Source: Alphaproteobacteria bacterium
GTDB lineage: Bacteria > Pseudomonadota > Alphaproteobacteria > Acetobacterales > Acetobacteraceae
Assembly: GCA_016869735.1 (NCBI GenBank)
Contig: VGDL01000004.1
Span: 32,609 to 96,608, forward strand
Reading direction: 5' to 3'
Length of the DNA: 64,000 nt
The notes beneath the pieces are model-generated. The model searched no databases. It saw only the letters and a list, made by a program, of their open reading frames with translations, and was not told where the DNA came from. Positions 43,060 through 51,784 of the stretch are shown here, one piece after another. Positions within the stretch are counted from its first letter, which is position 1. Every line of letters starts with the position of its first letter. The position numbers were made by a program, and so were the translations under genes.

Positions 43060-44514
43060 TCAGGCCCCGCGCTTGGTTTTGGTGTAGCGATCCATGAAGG
43101 TGCCACCTTCCGGCACCGGCAAGTCACGCCCCTGAGTCCAACCGTCGGCCAATGGCAAAGATCGAAACGCGCCCTTGCCCTGGGCCATCAGGCCAAGCGC
43201 GCTGACGGCGAGTTTCGTCGCCATGCGATAAAGCGCCGGGCGCTGCGCAACATAGGCCCAAAGCCCAAGATTGCGCCGCACGGCAACCGGCGACAAATGC
43301 CGCTCGAACTCTCGTTCGCGCCAATGGCGCATCATTTTCGGTAGTGGAATCTTGACCGGGCAGACAGATTCGCAGCGCCCACAAAAGGTCGAGGCATTGG
43401 GCAAATGCCCTGCCTTATCCACGCCAATCAGCGTTGGCGTCAGCACGCTACCCATGGGGCCAGGATAGACCCAGCCATAGGCATGCCCGCCTGTCACACC
43501 ATAAACCGGACAATGATTCATGCAGGCCGCGCAGCGAATGCAACGCAGCATTTCCTGAAATTCCGTGCCGAACATATTGGACCGGCCGTTATCAATCAGC
43601 ACCACATGATATTCTTCCGGCCCATCCAAATCGCCGGGCCGCCGACCGCCCGTGGAAAAGGTAGTATAGACGGAAAAATCCTGCCCCGTGGCGGAACGCG
43701 CCAAAAGCCGCAGCAAAGCGCAGGCATCATTCAGCGTCGGTACCATTTTCTCGATGCTAGCGAGCGCAATATGCACGCGCGGCAGGGTCTGCGTCAGATC
43801 ACCATTGCCTTCATTGGTGACAATCACGCTGCTGCCGGATTCCGCGATCAGGAAATTCGCGCCGGTAATCCCTACATCGGCGGCCAGGAAGCGATGCCGC
43901 AGCTTTGTCCGTGCTTCGGTCAGGATATCGCGCCTTTCACTCAATACGCGATCCTTGGGCAAATCCGTGTGCATTTCACGGAAGGAGTTCTCCCAATCCT
44001 CACGGTTCAGGTGAAAGGCCGGCGCGATGATATGGGAAGGATGTTCGCGCCGCAGCTGAATGATGTATTCGCCAAGATCGGTTTCGACCGGTTCAATCCC
44101 ATGCGCTTCCAGATGGTCATTGATCCCGAGCTCTTCGGAGATCATGGATTTGCCCTTAGTGACGGTCTTCGCCCCGACGTTGCGGCAAATTTCAAGCACC
44201 GCAGCGCGGGCTTCTTCCGCCGTGGAACACCAATGCACCTTGCCGCCGGCAGCTTCCACGTTGGCGGCGTAGGTTTCCAGATAGAAATCCAGATTAGCGA
44301 GGGTATGGTTCTTGATTTCGCGCCCGATTTCTCGCAGCTGTTCGAATTCCGGCAGGCGCGCCACGGCATCGCCGCGGCGTTGCAGGAAGGCGCCCTTGGC
44401 CTTGCCCAAAGCCTTTTGCAGCCCGGCATCGCCAATGGCGCGGGCGGCGTTTTCCTTGAATTGCGGCGAGGTGATCTGAACCACGGCGGAAATCCTATTG
44501 CTTCTGGCGTTCAT
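43060..44514 (-). CDS. lutB: LUD/4Fe-4S lactate utilization protein B
   Basis: A 484-residue protein of the LutB/YkgF family: a LUD domain (residues about 60-300, including ITGANFLIAESGSSVIVTNE) and a ferredoxin-like domain. The two [4Fe-4S] motifs are CIRCAACMNHCPVYG and CGRCESVCPVKIPLP. It oxidises L-lactate to pyruvate together with LutA and LutC in known systems. The ATG at 44514 lacks a good ribosome binding site; a GTG at 44484 with AGGA eight bases upstream would remove ten residues and may be the real start. Confidence 0.93.
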   Translation of the reverse strand: MNARSNRISAVVQITSPQFKENAARAIGDAGLQKALGKAKGAFLQRRGDAVARLPEFEQLREIGREIKNHTLANLDFYLETYAANVEAAGGKVHWCSTAEEARAAVLEICRNVGAKTVTKGKSMISEELGINDHLEAHGIEPVETDLGEYIIQLRREHPSHIIAPAFHLNREDWENSFREMHTDLPKDRVLSERRDILTEARTKLRHRFLAADVGITGANFLIAESGSSVIVTNEGNGDLTQTLPRVHIALASIEKMVPTLNDACALLRLLARSATGQDFSVYTTFSTGGRRPGDLDGPEEYHVVLIDNGRSNMFGTEFQEMLRCIRCAACMNHCPVYGVTGGHAYGWVYPGPMGSVLTPTLIGVDKAGHLPNASTFCGRCESVCPVKIPLPKMMRHWREREFERHLSPVAVRRNLGLWAYVAQRPALYRMATKLAVSALGLMAQGKGAFRSLPLADGWTQGRDLPVPEGGTFMDRYTKTKRGA

Positions 44515-44603
44515 TGTAGCGCAACCGGCGCGCTTGGTCAGGGGGGTTTGCGTGTCGCCGCCACCTTTCCTAACCTGCCATGAGCCAATTGCGGGAGGAA
44601 ACC

Positions 44604-44636
44604 ATGGCAAGGCTAGTTGCAGGGGTTTTGGCATGA
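44604..44636 (+). CDS. possible ten-residue leader minicistron
   Basis: A short reading frame (MARLVAGVLA) follows a strong GGGAGGAAACC ribosome binding site, and its TGA overlaps the ATG of the SCP2-like gene (ATGA). It could serve as a translational coupler. Without comparison this could be fortuitous. Confidence 0.35.
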   Translation: MARLVAGVLA

Positions 44637-44998
44637 ATATCGCGGCCTTGCCCGCCCGCGCCGCCGCCGCGCCTGGCTTGGCGCGCTGGGGGCGTGATCT
44701 GACGGCGGATGTCTTGTTCAGCGTTGGCGATGCTGCCTGGAATCTTTCGATTCATAAGGGCGTCCTGATATCCACCAACCCTGCCCCCGCGCTGATGCCA
44801 AGCTATGACCTGGCAATCCGCGCGGGCGCCGAGGATTTCGCCCGCTTCCTGCAAGACCCCCCGCCGCCCGGCTGGCATGACATTATGGGGCTGGTCCGGC
44901 TTGGGACCTTCAAGGTGGAAGGCAATGTCGCGCTGTTTATGGCGCATGTTTTCTGGTTCAAGGGCGTGCTGGCCCTGCTGAGGGAACCCCGCGCATGA
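44633..44998 (+). CDS. SCP2 sterol-binding-like small protein
   Basis: A 121-residue protein that resembles the SCP2/sterol-carrier fold: TADVLFSVGDAAWNLSIHKG, then IRAGAEDFARFLQDPPPP, and a late GLVRLGTFKVEGNVALFMAH segment. The match is by pattern only. It probably binds a hydrophobic ligand for the alpha/beta hydrolase encoded next, with which it overlaps by ATGA. An internal upstream ATG at 44498 is not used because it lies in lutB's 5' end. Confidence 0.6.
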   Translation: MNIAALPARAAAAPGLARWGRDLTADVLFSVGDAAWNLSIHKGVLISTNPAPALMPSYDLAIRAGAEDFARFLQDPPPPGWHDIMGLVRLGTFKVEGNVALFMAHVFWFKGVLALLREPRA

Positions 44999-45828
44999 TT
45001 GAAGCCATTACCGGACGCTATATGCGCCTTGAACTCGAAGGTCGCGCACATCGGCTGTATTTTGAAGAAGCCGGGCAGGGCGTACCTTTATTGCTGCTGC
45101 ACACGGCGGGCAGTGATGGCCGGCAATGGCGCGGCCTGTTGAATGATGCGGGAGTGACATCGCGTTTTCGCTGCGTGACTTTCGATATGCCCTGGCACGG
45201 TAAATCCAGCCCGCCCGAGGGGTGGGAGCGTGAAACCTATCAACTCACCACCGCGCGCTACACAGGCATGATCATGGCGGTGGCGCGTGCGCTTGGTCTG
45301 GATCGACCCGTGGTGATGGGCTGTTCAATTGGCGGGCGCATTGTATTGGATCTTGCTGCCGAACATGCCGATGAATTGCGCGGCGTGATTGGCCTGCAAT
45401 CTGCAGCGTTTCTTTCACCCTATTACGACACATCCTGGCTGCATCACCCGCATGTGCATGGTGGGGAGGTTTGCGGTGGCATTGTTTCCGGCCTGGTCAG
45501 CCCCCACGCGCCAGAGGCGTCGCGTTGGGAAACACTGTGGCATTACATGCAGGGCGGGCCTGGCGTGTTTCGGGGTGATCTGCATTTCTACAAGGGTGAG
45601 GGCGATTTGCGCCCGAAGCTGGCGCGCATTGATACCAAGCGCTGCCCCGTGCATATGCTGACCGGCAATTATGATTATTCCTGCAAGCCTGAGGATACCG
45701 AGGCGACCGCTGCCGCCATCCCCGGTGCCAAGGTACAGATCATGAAGGGCCTTGGCCATTTCCCGATGAGTGAGGATTACGCGGCGATGCGCCCCTATCT
45801 TTTGCCGGTATTGGCGGAGTTCACTTAA
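44995..45828 (+). CDS. alpha/beta hydrolase
   Basis: A 277-residue alpha/beta hydrolase. The N-terminal HTAGSDGRQWRGLLNDAG and the nucleophile elbow GCSIGGR (Ser) are present; the Asp probably lies in GNYDYSCKPED and the His in GLGHFPMSED. Substrate unknown. It is coupled to the SCP2-like gene (ATGA) and ends nine bases before the convergent FAD oxidoreductase gene. Confidence 0.92.
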   Translation: MIEAITGRYMRLELEGRAHRLYFEEAGQGVPLLLLHTAGSDGRQWRGLLNDAGVTSRFRCVTFDMPWHGKSSPPEGWERETYQLTTARYTGMIMAVARALGLDRPVVMGCSIGGRIVLDLAAEHADELRGVIGLQSAAFLSPYYDTSWLHHPHVHGGEVCGGIVSGLVSPHAPEASRWETLWHYMQGGPGVFRGDLHFYKGEGDLRPKLARIDTKRCPVHMLTGNYDYSCKPEDTEATAAAIPGAKVQIMKGLGHFPMSEDYAAMRPYLLPVLAEFT

Positions 45829-45837
45829 CGCCGTGTA

Positions 45838-47160
45838 TCACGCCGCCAGCCGATCAATCCGATCACGCAGGCGATACCAGCCGCCGATGATGGGCAGGAA
45901 CCAATTCAGGTTGCCGTTGTAAAGCGCAACTGTCGGGAATTCCAAGCCATCCAGCGCGAAGCGCTGATTGGCCGCACCGGCAATTTTTAGCGCAGCATTG
46001 TGGCCAAGCCAGGTTGCCATCGCAACACCAGAACCTTGGCAACCCGCCGCGTAATGAATGCCATCCTGCACGCCAATATGCGGCAGGAAATCGAAGGTGA
46101 AGGCGACGTTGCCTGTCCAGGCATGGGTGATTTTGACTTTGCTGAGCTCAGGAAACACCGCCGACATGAAGGAATGCAAACGGGGCGCGGCGGCTTCCGG
46201 CGCATTGGGGTTGAAGCGCGCACGCCCACCCCACAGAATCCGATTGCCATAGGGTGCCGGTCGAAAATAATTCAGCACGCGCTTGGTATCGCTGATCATG
46301 CGCCGCCCAGGGAAAAGCCGGTCCATCGCCTCAGCGGGTAGTTCCTCAGTTGCGATGATATAGGACGCAACGGGGATCATGCGTCGCGCAAGCCAGGGCA
46401 TGGCGCTTTGCCCATCCGCACCGCGCGAATACCCATTGGTGGCAACAAGCACGGCATCAGCGCGCAATTCACCGCGACTGGTTGCAATGCGAAAGCCTGT
46501 CCCATCAGCGCGAATGCCACCAACGCGCGTATAATCCACCAGACTTGCGCCGGCGCGTTCCGCTGCCGCTGCAAGCCCGCGCGCATATTTACCGGGATGA
46601 ATGCTGCCCGTGGCACCCGCCTTCATGCCGCCACGATAATGGTCTGACCCAAGTGCCTCATGCTGGCGTGATGGCGGCAGCATTTCCGTGGGCAGGCCGG
46701 TGATTTCCGCGATGTAATCGGATTGCCGCGCCAGCATGTCATAATGCTTGGGCGTCCAGGCCGCGACAAATCGCCCACAGCGCGTATAGTCGCAGTCAAT
46801 CCCTTCCCGTGCGATGGTTTCTTCAATGAAGGGAAACGACGCAGCAGCGGCCATGGCGATATTGCGCGCCTGTTCCACGCCGAGCTTTTCCGCCAGCGCC
46901 GAGCGTGCGACCTTCAACCCGCCAGACACCATCCCCCCATTACGCGATGAAGCACCCCAACCAATGCGTTCCGCATCCAGCACCGTCACCTTGTGCCCAA
47001 GCCGCGCCAGACTGAGCGCGGCGGAAAGCCCAGCATAGCCACCACCAATCACCGCAACCGGTGTGTGGTCCGGCAGGGCATTATCGCGCGTCGGCGGTTC
47101 CGCCGCTTCCCACCACCAGGGGTTGGTCTTGAAATTTGGGGCGAAAAGGGCGTTGCGCAT
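45838..47160 (-). CDS. FAD-dependent oxidoreductase (DAO family)
   Basis: A 440-residue flavoprotein of the D-amino-acid oxidase superfamily. The dinucleotide-binding motif is VAVIGGGYAGLSAALSLARL near residue 35. A GWGASSRNGGMVSGGL segment, conserved around the flavin, and the C-terminal HYAAGCQGSGVAMATWLGHN follow. It resembles gamma-glutamylputrescine oxidase-like proteins; substrate unproven. It is transcribed four bases after the acyl-CoA ligase gene, so they are in one operon. Confidence 0.9.
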   Translation of the reverse strand: MRNALFAPNFKTNPWWWEAAEPPTRDNALPDHTPVAVIGGGYAGLSAALSLARLGHKVTVLDAERIGWGASSRNGGMVSGGLKVARSALAEKLGVEQARNIAMAAAASFPFIEETIAREGIDCDYTRCGRFVAAWTPKHYDMLARQSDYIAEITGLPTEMLPPSRQHEALGSDHYRGGMKAGATGSIHPGKYARGLAAAAERAGASLVDYTRVGGIRADGTGFRIATSRGELRADAVLVATNGYSRGADGQSAMPWLARRMIPVASYIIATEELPAEAMDRLFPGRRMISDTKRVLNYFRPAPYGNRILWGGRARFNPNAPEAAAPRLHSFMSAVFPELSKVKITHAWTGNVAFTFDFLPHIGVQDGIHYAAGCQGSGVAMATWLGHNAALKIAGAANQRFALDGLEFPTVALYNGNLNWFLPIIGGWYRLRDRIDRLAA

Positions 47161-47164
47161 CGCC

Positions 47165-48859
47165 TTATGCCGTCTTTGCTTCCTGCAGGTTCAATTCGCG
47201 CGTCATTTCGTCTCGCATGATGAATTTCTGCATCTTGCCGGTCACGGTCATGGGGAAGCTTTCGACGAATTTGATATGCCGCGGCACCTTGTAATGCGCG
47301 ATCTGGCCGGCGCAGAAGGCGCGTACATCATCCGCGGTCAAATTTTCATGCGCGCGCAGCTTGATCCAGGCGCAGAGTTCTTCGCCAAAGCGCTGATCGG
47401 GTACGCCGAATACCTGCACATCTTCGATCTTCGGGTGACGATAGAGAAATTCCTCAACTTCCCGCGGATAGATATTCTCCCCACCACGTATCACCATATC
47501 CTTGATGCGGCCAACAATGTTGCAGAAGCCTTCCTCATCAATCGTTGCCAGATCGCCGGTATGCATCCAGCGTGCGGCATCAATGGCTTGTACGGTGCGT
47601 TCGGGGTCTTCCCAATAGCCGAGCATCACGGCATAGCCGCGTGTGCAAAGCTCACCTGGCACACCGCGCGGCACGATGCGGCCTTCACTGTCAATGATCT
47701 TCACTTCCAGATGCGGTTGCACGCGCCCCACAGTGGAAACGCGGCGATCGAGCGGATCATCCACACTGGTCTGGAAGCTGACGGGGCTGGTCTCTGTCAT
47801 GCCATAGGCAATGGTGATTTCGCGCAAATTCATGCTGTCCACCGCGCGGCGCATCACCTCAATTGGGCAGGGTGCGCCGGCCATGATGCCAGTACGCAGC
47901 GATGAAAGATCGAAGCTCGCGAATTGTGGATGTTCCATCTGCGCGATGAACATGGTGGGCACGCCATGCAGGCCGGTGCAGCGTTCTTCCGCCACGGTTT
48001 GCAGCGTTGCCAGCGGATCAAACCCCTCACCGGGATAGACCATGGCGGTTCCATGCGTTGTGCAGGCCAGATTGCCCAGTACCATGCCAAAGCAATGGTA
48101 TAAAGGCACAGGAATGCAAAGCTTATCCTGCGGCGTCAGCCTCATCGCTTCCCCAATAAAGAAGCCGTTATTGAGGATGTTATGATGCGTCAACGTCGCG
48201 CCCTTCGGTGCGCCCGTAGTGCCGGAGGTGAATTGGATGTTGATTGGATCGTCAAATTGTAGCGTGCCGGCCAATTCGCGCAGGCGTTCACGATGGGCTG
48301 CCGCGCCCATTTCCAAAATACTATTGAAAGGGATCATCCCCGGTGAAGGAATTCCGTTGATCTCAATCACCATCTCAAGCTTCGGCAATCTTTCAGCCGT
48401 CAGCCGGCCAGGCAGGGAACGCGCCAATTCCGGCGCCAGTGTATTCACCATGCCGACGTAATCGGATGTCTTGAAGCGTGTGGCGGTAATCAGCGCGCGG
48501 CAGCCCACCTTGTTCAGCGCATATTCCAACTCGGAGAGTCGATAGGCAGGGTTGATATTCACCAACACCAGCCCTGCCTTGGCAGTCGCGAATTGGGTGA
48601 TCACCCATTCGGCATTATTGGGCGACCAGATACCGACGCGATCACCAGTATGCAGCCCAAGCGCCAGAAGCCCGGCAGCGAAAGCATCCACCTTCGCGCC
48701 CAATTCTGCATAGCTCCAGCGAATGCCCTGCTGGCGTACGATCAAGCCCGGACGATCACCCCATTGGGCGATGGTGCGGTCAAAATTCAGGCCAATGGTC
48801 TCACCGATCAAGGGCTGGGTGCTCAGGCCGGTTACGTAGCTGAGGGCCGGGCTGGTCAT
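47165..48859 (-). CDS. acyl-CoA synthetase (AMP-binding, fatty acid or aryl type)
   Basis: A 564-residue adenylate-forming enzyme. Motifs are [20 protein letters not shown] (phosphate-binding), [32 protein letters not shown] and the catalytic Lys in TGKMQK. It activates an organic acid to its CoA thioester. It is divergent from isovaleryl-CoA dehydrogenase, which often has such a ligase next to it in liu or atu clusters. The ATG at 48859 is chosen on its AGGGAGACTGCCG site; an ORF start at 48907 lies in the promoter gap. Confidence 0.93.
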   Translation of the reverse strand: MTSPALSYVTGLSTQPLIGETIGLNFDRTIAQWGDRPGLIVRQQGIRWSYAELGAKVDAFAAGLLALGLHTGDRVGIWSPNNAEWVITQFATAKAGLVLVNINPAYRLSELEYALNKVGCRALITATRFKTSDYVGMVNTLAPELARSLPGRLTAERLPKLEMVIEINGIPSPGMIPFNSILEMGAAAHRERLRELAGTLQFDDPINIQFTSGTTGAPKGATLTHHNILNNGFFIGEAMRLTPQDKLCIPVPLYHCFGMVLGNLACTTHGTAMVYPGEGFDPLATLQTVAEERCTGLHGVPTMFIAQMEHPQFASFDLSSLRTGIMAGAPCPIEVMRRAVDSMNLREITIAYGMTETSPVSFQTSVDDPLDRRVSTVGRVQPHLEVKIIDSEGRIVPRGVPGELCTRGYAVMLGYWEDPERTVQAIDAARWMHTGDLATIDEEGFCNIVGRIKDMVIRGGENIYPREVEEFLYRHPKIEDVQVFGVPDQRFGEELCAWIKLRAHENLTADDVRAFCAGQIAHYKVPRHIKFVESFPMTVTGKMQKFIMRDEMTRELNLQEAKTA

Positions 48860-48992
48860 CGGCAGTCTCCCTAGGGATTTATGCTGGCGTATCATTGGCC
48901 GGTGCACGCGATTATTGCAATATTTGCTTGGCCTTGATAGCGCCTGCGCCTATTCTGGGTGCAAGAATGACGATTAACGCGACGGGTTGAGC
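48860..48992. promoter_or_regulatory. divergent promoter region between the acyl-CoA ligase and liuA
   Basis: The 133-base gap must serve two divergent units. It contains GCAA-TAT-TTGC, a short palindrome near 48920, which could be a regulator site. No regulator gene such as liuR lies nearby. No clear -35/-10 pair can be named. Confidence 0.25.
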
Positions 48993-50171
48993 ATGGCCAT
49001 TATTCCAAACCGCCTTCCGGGGCTTGATTTTGATCTCGGCGAGACCGCCGATATGCTGCGCGATCAGGTTGCAGCCTTCTCTATGGCTGAAATCGCGCCG
49101 CGCGCTGCGGATATAGACAAGACGAATGATTTCCCTGCCGATCTTTGGCGGAAATTCGGTGATCTTGGCGTTCTAGGCATCACGGTTGAAGAAGACTATG
49201 GCGGCGCCGGCATGGGGTATTTGGAACATGTGGTGGCGATGGAGGAAATATCGCGCGCATCAGCCTCGGTCGGGCTTTCCTACGGGGCGCATTCCAATCT
49301 TTGCGTCAATCAAATATCCCGCAATGGCACCGAGGATCAGAAGCGGCGCTATTTGTCCAAGTTGATTTCCGGTGAGCATGTGGGTGCGTTGGCGATGAGT
49401 GAGCCAGGCGCCGGTTCCGATGTGGTTTCCATGCGCTTGCGCGCTGAAAAGCGTGGCGATCGCTATGTGCTGAACGGCACGAAAATGTGGATCACCAATG
49501 GCCCGGATGCCGATGTGCTGGTGATCTATGCCAAGACCGATCCTTCTGCTGGCCCAAAGGGCATTACCGCCTTTCTGGTGGAAAAGAACTTCCCCGGTTT
49601 TTCATGCGCACAAAAGCTCGACAAGCTTGGCATGCGCGGATCAAACACCGGCGAGTTGGTATTTCAGGATTGCGAAGTGCCGGCGGAAAACGTGCTCGGT
49701 GAAATCAATGGCGGCGTGTGCGTGCTGATGAGTGGGCTTGATTATGAACGCGCCGTGCTTGCCGCCGGGCCGCTTGGCATCATGCAGGCCTGCATGGATA
49801 TCGTGCTACCCTATGTGCATGAACGTAAGCAATTTGGTCAGGCGATTGGCGAATTCCAGATCATGCAGGCCAAGATCGCGGATATGTACACCACCATGAA
49901 TGCGGCGAAATCCTATATCTATACGGTGGCCAAGGCTTGCGATCGCGGCCAGACCACACGCAAGGATGCCGCCGGTGCCATCCTATATGCCGCTGAGAAA
50001 GCCACCTGGATGACGCTAGAAGCCATTCAATGCCTTGGCGGCAATGGCTATATCAATGATTACGCGACAGGCCGGCTGCTGCGCGATGCCAAGCTTTATG
50101 AGATTGGCGCTGGAACATCGGAAATTCGCCGCATGCTGATCGGGCGGGAATTGTTCCGCGAAACCGCATGA
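48993..50171 (+). CDS. liuA: isovaleryl-CoA dehydrogenase
   Basis: This enzyme oxidises isovaleryl-CoA to 3-methylcrotonyl-CoA in leucine breakdown, passing electrons to ETF. The 392-residue acyl-CoA dehydrogenase has the flavin segments [20 protein letters not shown] and [19 protein letters not shown], and the IVD-type catalytic Glu in [17 protein letters not shown]. The C-terminal [20 protein letters not shown] is also typical. The ATG at 48993 is taken; a TTG at 48987 is less likely. It overlaps liuB by four bases. Confidence 0.94.
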   Translation: MAIIPNRLPGLDFDLGETADMLRDQVAAFSMAEIAPRAADIDKTNDFPADLWRKFGDLGVLGITVEEDYGGAGMGYLEHVVAMEEISRASASVGLSYGAHSNLCVNQISRNGTEDQKRRYLSKLISGEHVGALAMSEPGAGSDVVSMRLRAEKRGDRYVLNGTKMWITNGPDADVLVIYAKTDPSAGPKGITAFLVEKNFPGFSCAQKLDKLGMRGSNTGELVFQDCEVPAENVLGEINGGVCVLMSGLDYERAVLAAGPLGIMQACMDIVLPYVHERKQFGQAIGEFQIMQAKIADMYTTMNAAKSYIYTVAKACDRGQTTRKDAAGAILYAAEKATWMTLEAIQCLGGNGYINDYATGRLLRDAKLYEIGAGTSEIRRMLIGRELFRETA

Positions 50172-51775
50172 GTGTTCTGCGCAGCACGCTCGATACGGGC
50201 AGTGACAGCTTCGCCGCCAATGCTGCTGCCATGGCGGCGCTGGTCGCGGATTTGGAAAAAGCCGTCGCTGCTGCCGAACAGGGCGGCGGCAAGACCGCGC
50301 GGGATAAGCATCTTGCGCGCAATAAGCTGCTGCCGCGCGAACGCGTGCGTGCGCTGATTGATCCTGGTCCACCCTTTCTGGAGTTGTCACAACTCGCCGC
50401 CCATGGGCTTTATGGTGGGGGGGTTCCTTGTGCTGGTATCATATCAGGCATTGGGCGTGTTTCTGGGCGCGAATGTGTGATCATCGCGAATGATGCCACG
50501 GTGAAGGGCGGCACTTATTTCCCGATGACGGTGAAGAAGCATGTGCGCGCGCAGGAAATCGCCCGCGCCAATCGGCTGCCTTGCATTTATTTGGTGGATT
50601 CCGGCGGCGCCTTTCTGCCGCAACAGGATGAAATCTTCCCAGACCGTGAGCATTTCGGCCGCATCTTCTTCAATCAGGCGAATATGTCGGCGGAAGGCAT
50701 TCCACAAATCGCCGTGGTAATGGGCAACTGCACGGCGGGTGGTGCTTATGTGCCTGCCATGTCGGATGAAAGCATCATCGTGCGCCAACAGGGCACGATC
50801 TTCCTGGGCGGCCCGCCTTTGGTGCGTGCTGCCACTGGTGAGATTGTCACCGCCGAGGAATTGGGCGGCGCCGATGTCCATGCGCGCCAATCCGGCGTGG
50901 TGGATCATTACGCGCAGGATGATCGGCATGCCCTGGCGATTTGTCGCCGCATCGTGGCCGGGCTTGGCCCACGCATTGCGCCGCAATTGGCGCTGCGCAC
51001 CCCACGCGCGCCGCTTTATGATGAAAGCGAACTGCTGGGCGTCGTGCCCGCCGATATCCGCGCACCTTACGATGTGCGGGAAGTGATTGCGCGTCTGGTT
51101 GATGGCAGTGAGTTCGATGAATTTAAGCGGCTTTATGGCACCACGCTGGTATGCGGCTTCGCGCATATCCATGGCTATCCCATCGGCATTCTCGCCAATA
51201 GTGGCATCCTGTTTTCCGAATCCGCGCTGAAGGGTGCACATTTCATCGAACTCTGCTGCCAGCGCGGCATTCCGCTGCTGTTTTTGCAGAATATCTCAGG
51301 ATTCATGGTAGGTCAGAAATATGAAGCGGGCGGCATTGCGCGGGATGGTGCGAAGCTGGTGACAGCGGTGGCGACCGCGGGCGTGCCGAAATTCACCGTG
51401 GTGATCGGCGGAAGTTATGGCGCCGGCAATTACGGCATGTGCGGGCGCGCTTATGATCCGCGCTTTATGTTCATGTGGCCAAATGCACGCATTTCTGTGA
51501 TGGGCGGCGAACAGGCGGCCAGCGTGTTGGCGCAACTCCGCCGCGACAATATGGAAGCGCAAGGCAAGCCATTGCCGGCTGAGGAGGAAGAAGCCTTCAA
51601 GGCCCCGATCCGTGCAAAATATGAAACCGAAGGCCATCCCTACCACGCCAGCGCGCGGCTTTGGGATGATGGCATCATCAATCCTGCTGATACGCGGCGC
51701 ATTCTGGGGCTGTCACTCGCCGTTGCCTGTAATGCACCCATTGAACAGACACGCTTCGGCGTGTTCCGGATGTAG
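50168..51775 (+). CDS. liuB: methylcrotonyl-CoA carboxylase, carboxyltransferase (beta) subunit
   Basis: The biotin-dependent carboxyltransferase of 3-methylcrotonyl-CoA carboxylase, 535 residues. The typical N-terminus ([20 protein letters not shown]) is followed by two crotonase-like halves, with [20 protein letters not shown] and [20 protein letters not shown]. It is coupled to liuA (ATGA) and works with liuD, nine bases downstream. The length fits MCC or the closely related geranyl-CoA carboxylase; the IVD neighbour favours MCC. Confidence 0.94.
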   Translation: MSVLRSTLDTGSDSFAANAAAMAALVADLEKAVAAAEQGGGKTARDKHLARNKLLPRERVRALIDPGPPFLELSQLAAHGLYGGGVPCAGIISGIGRVSGRECVIIANDATVKGGTYFPMTVKKHVRAQEIARANRLPCIYLVDSGGAFLPQQDEIFPDREHFGRIFFNQANMSAEGIPQIAVVMGNCTAGGAYVPAMSDESIIVRQQGTIFLGGPPLVRAATGEIVTAEELGGADVHARQSGVVDHYAQDDRHALAICRRIVAGLGPRIAPQLALRTPRAPLYDESELLGVVPADIRAPYDVREVIARLVDGSEFDEFKRLYGTTLVCGFAHIHGYPIGILANSGILFSESALKGAHFIELCCQRGIPLLFLQNISGFMVGQKYEAGGIARDGAKLVTAVATAGVPKFTVVIGGSYGAGNYGMCGRAYDPRFMFMWPNARISVMGGEQAASVLAQLRRDNMEAQGKPLPAEEEEAFKAPIRAKYETEGHPYHASARLWDDGIINPADTRRILGLSLAVACNAPIEQTRFGVFRM

Positions 51776-51784
51776 GGGGCGGCC

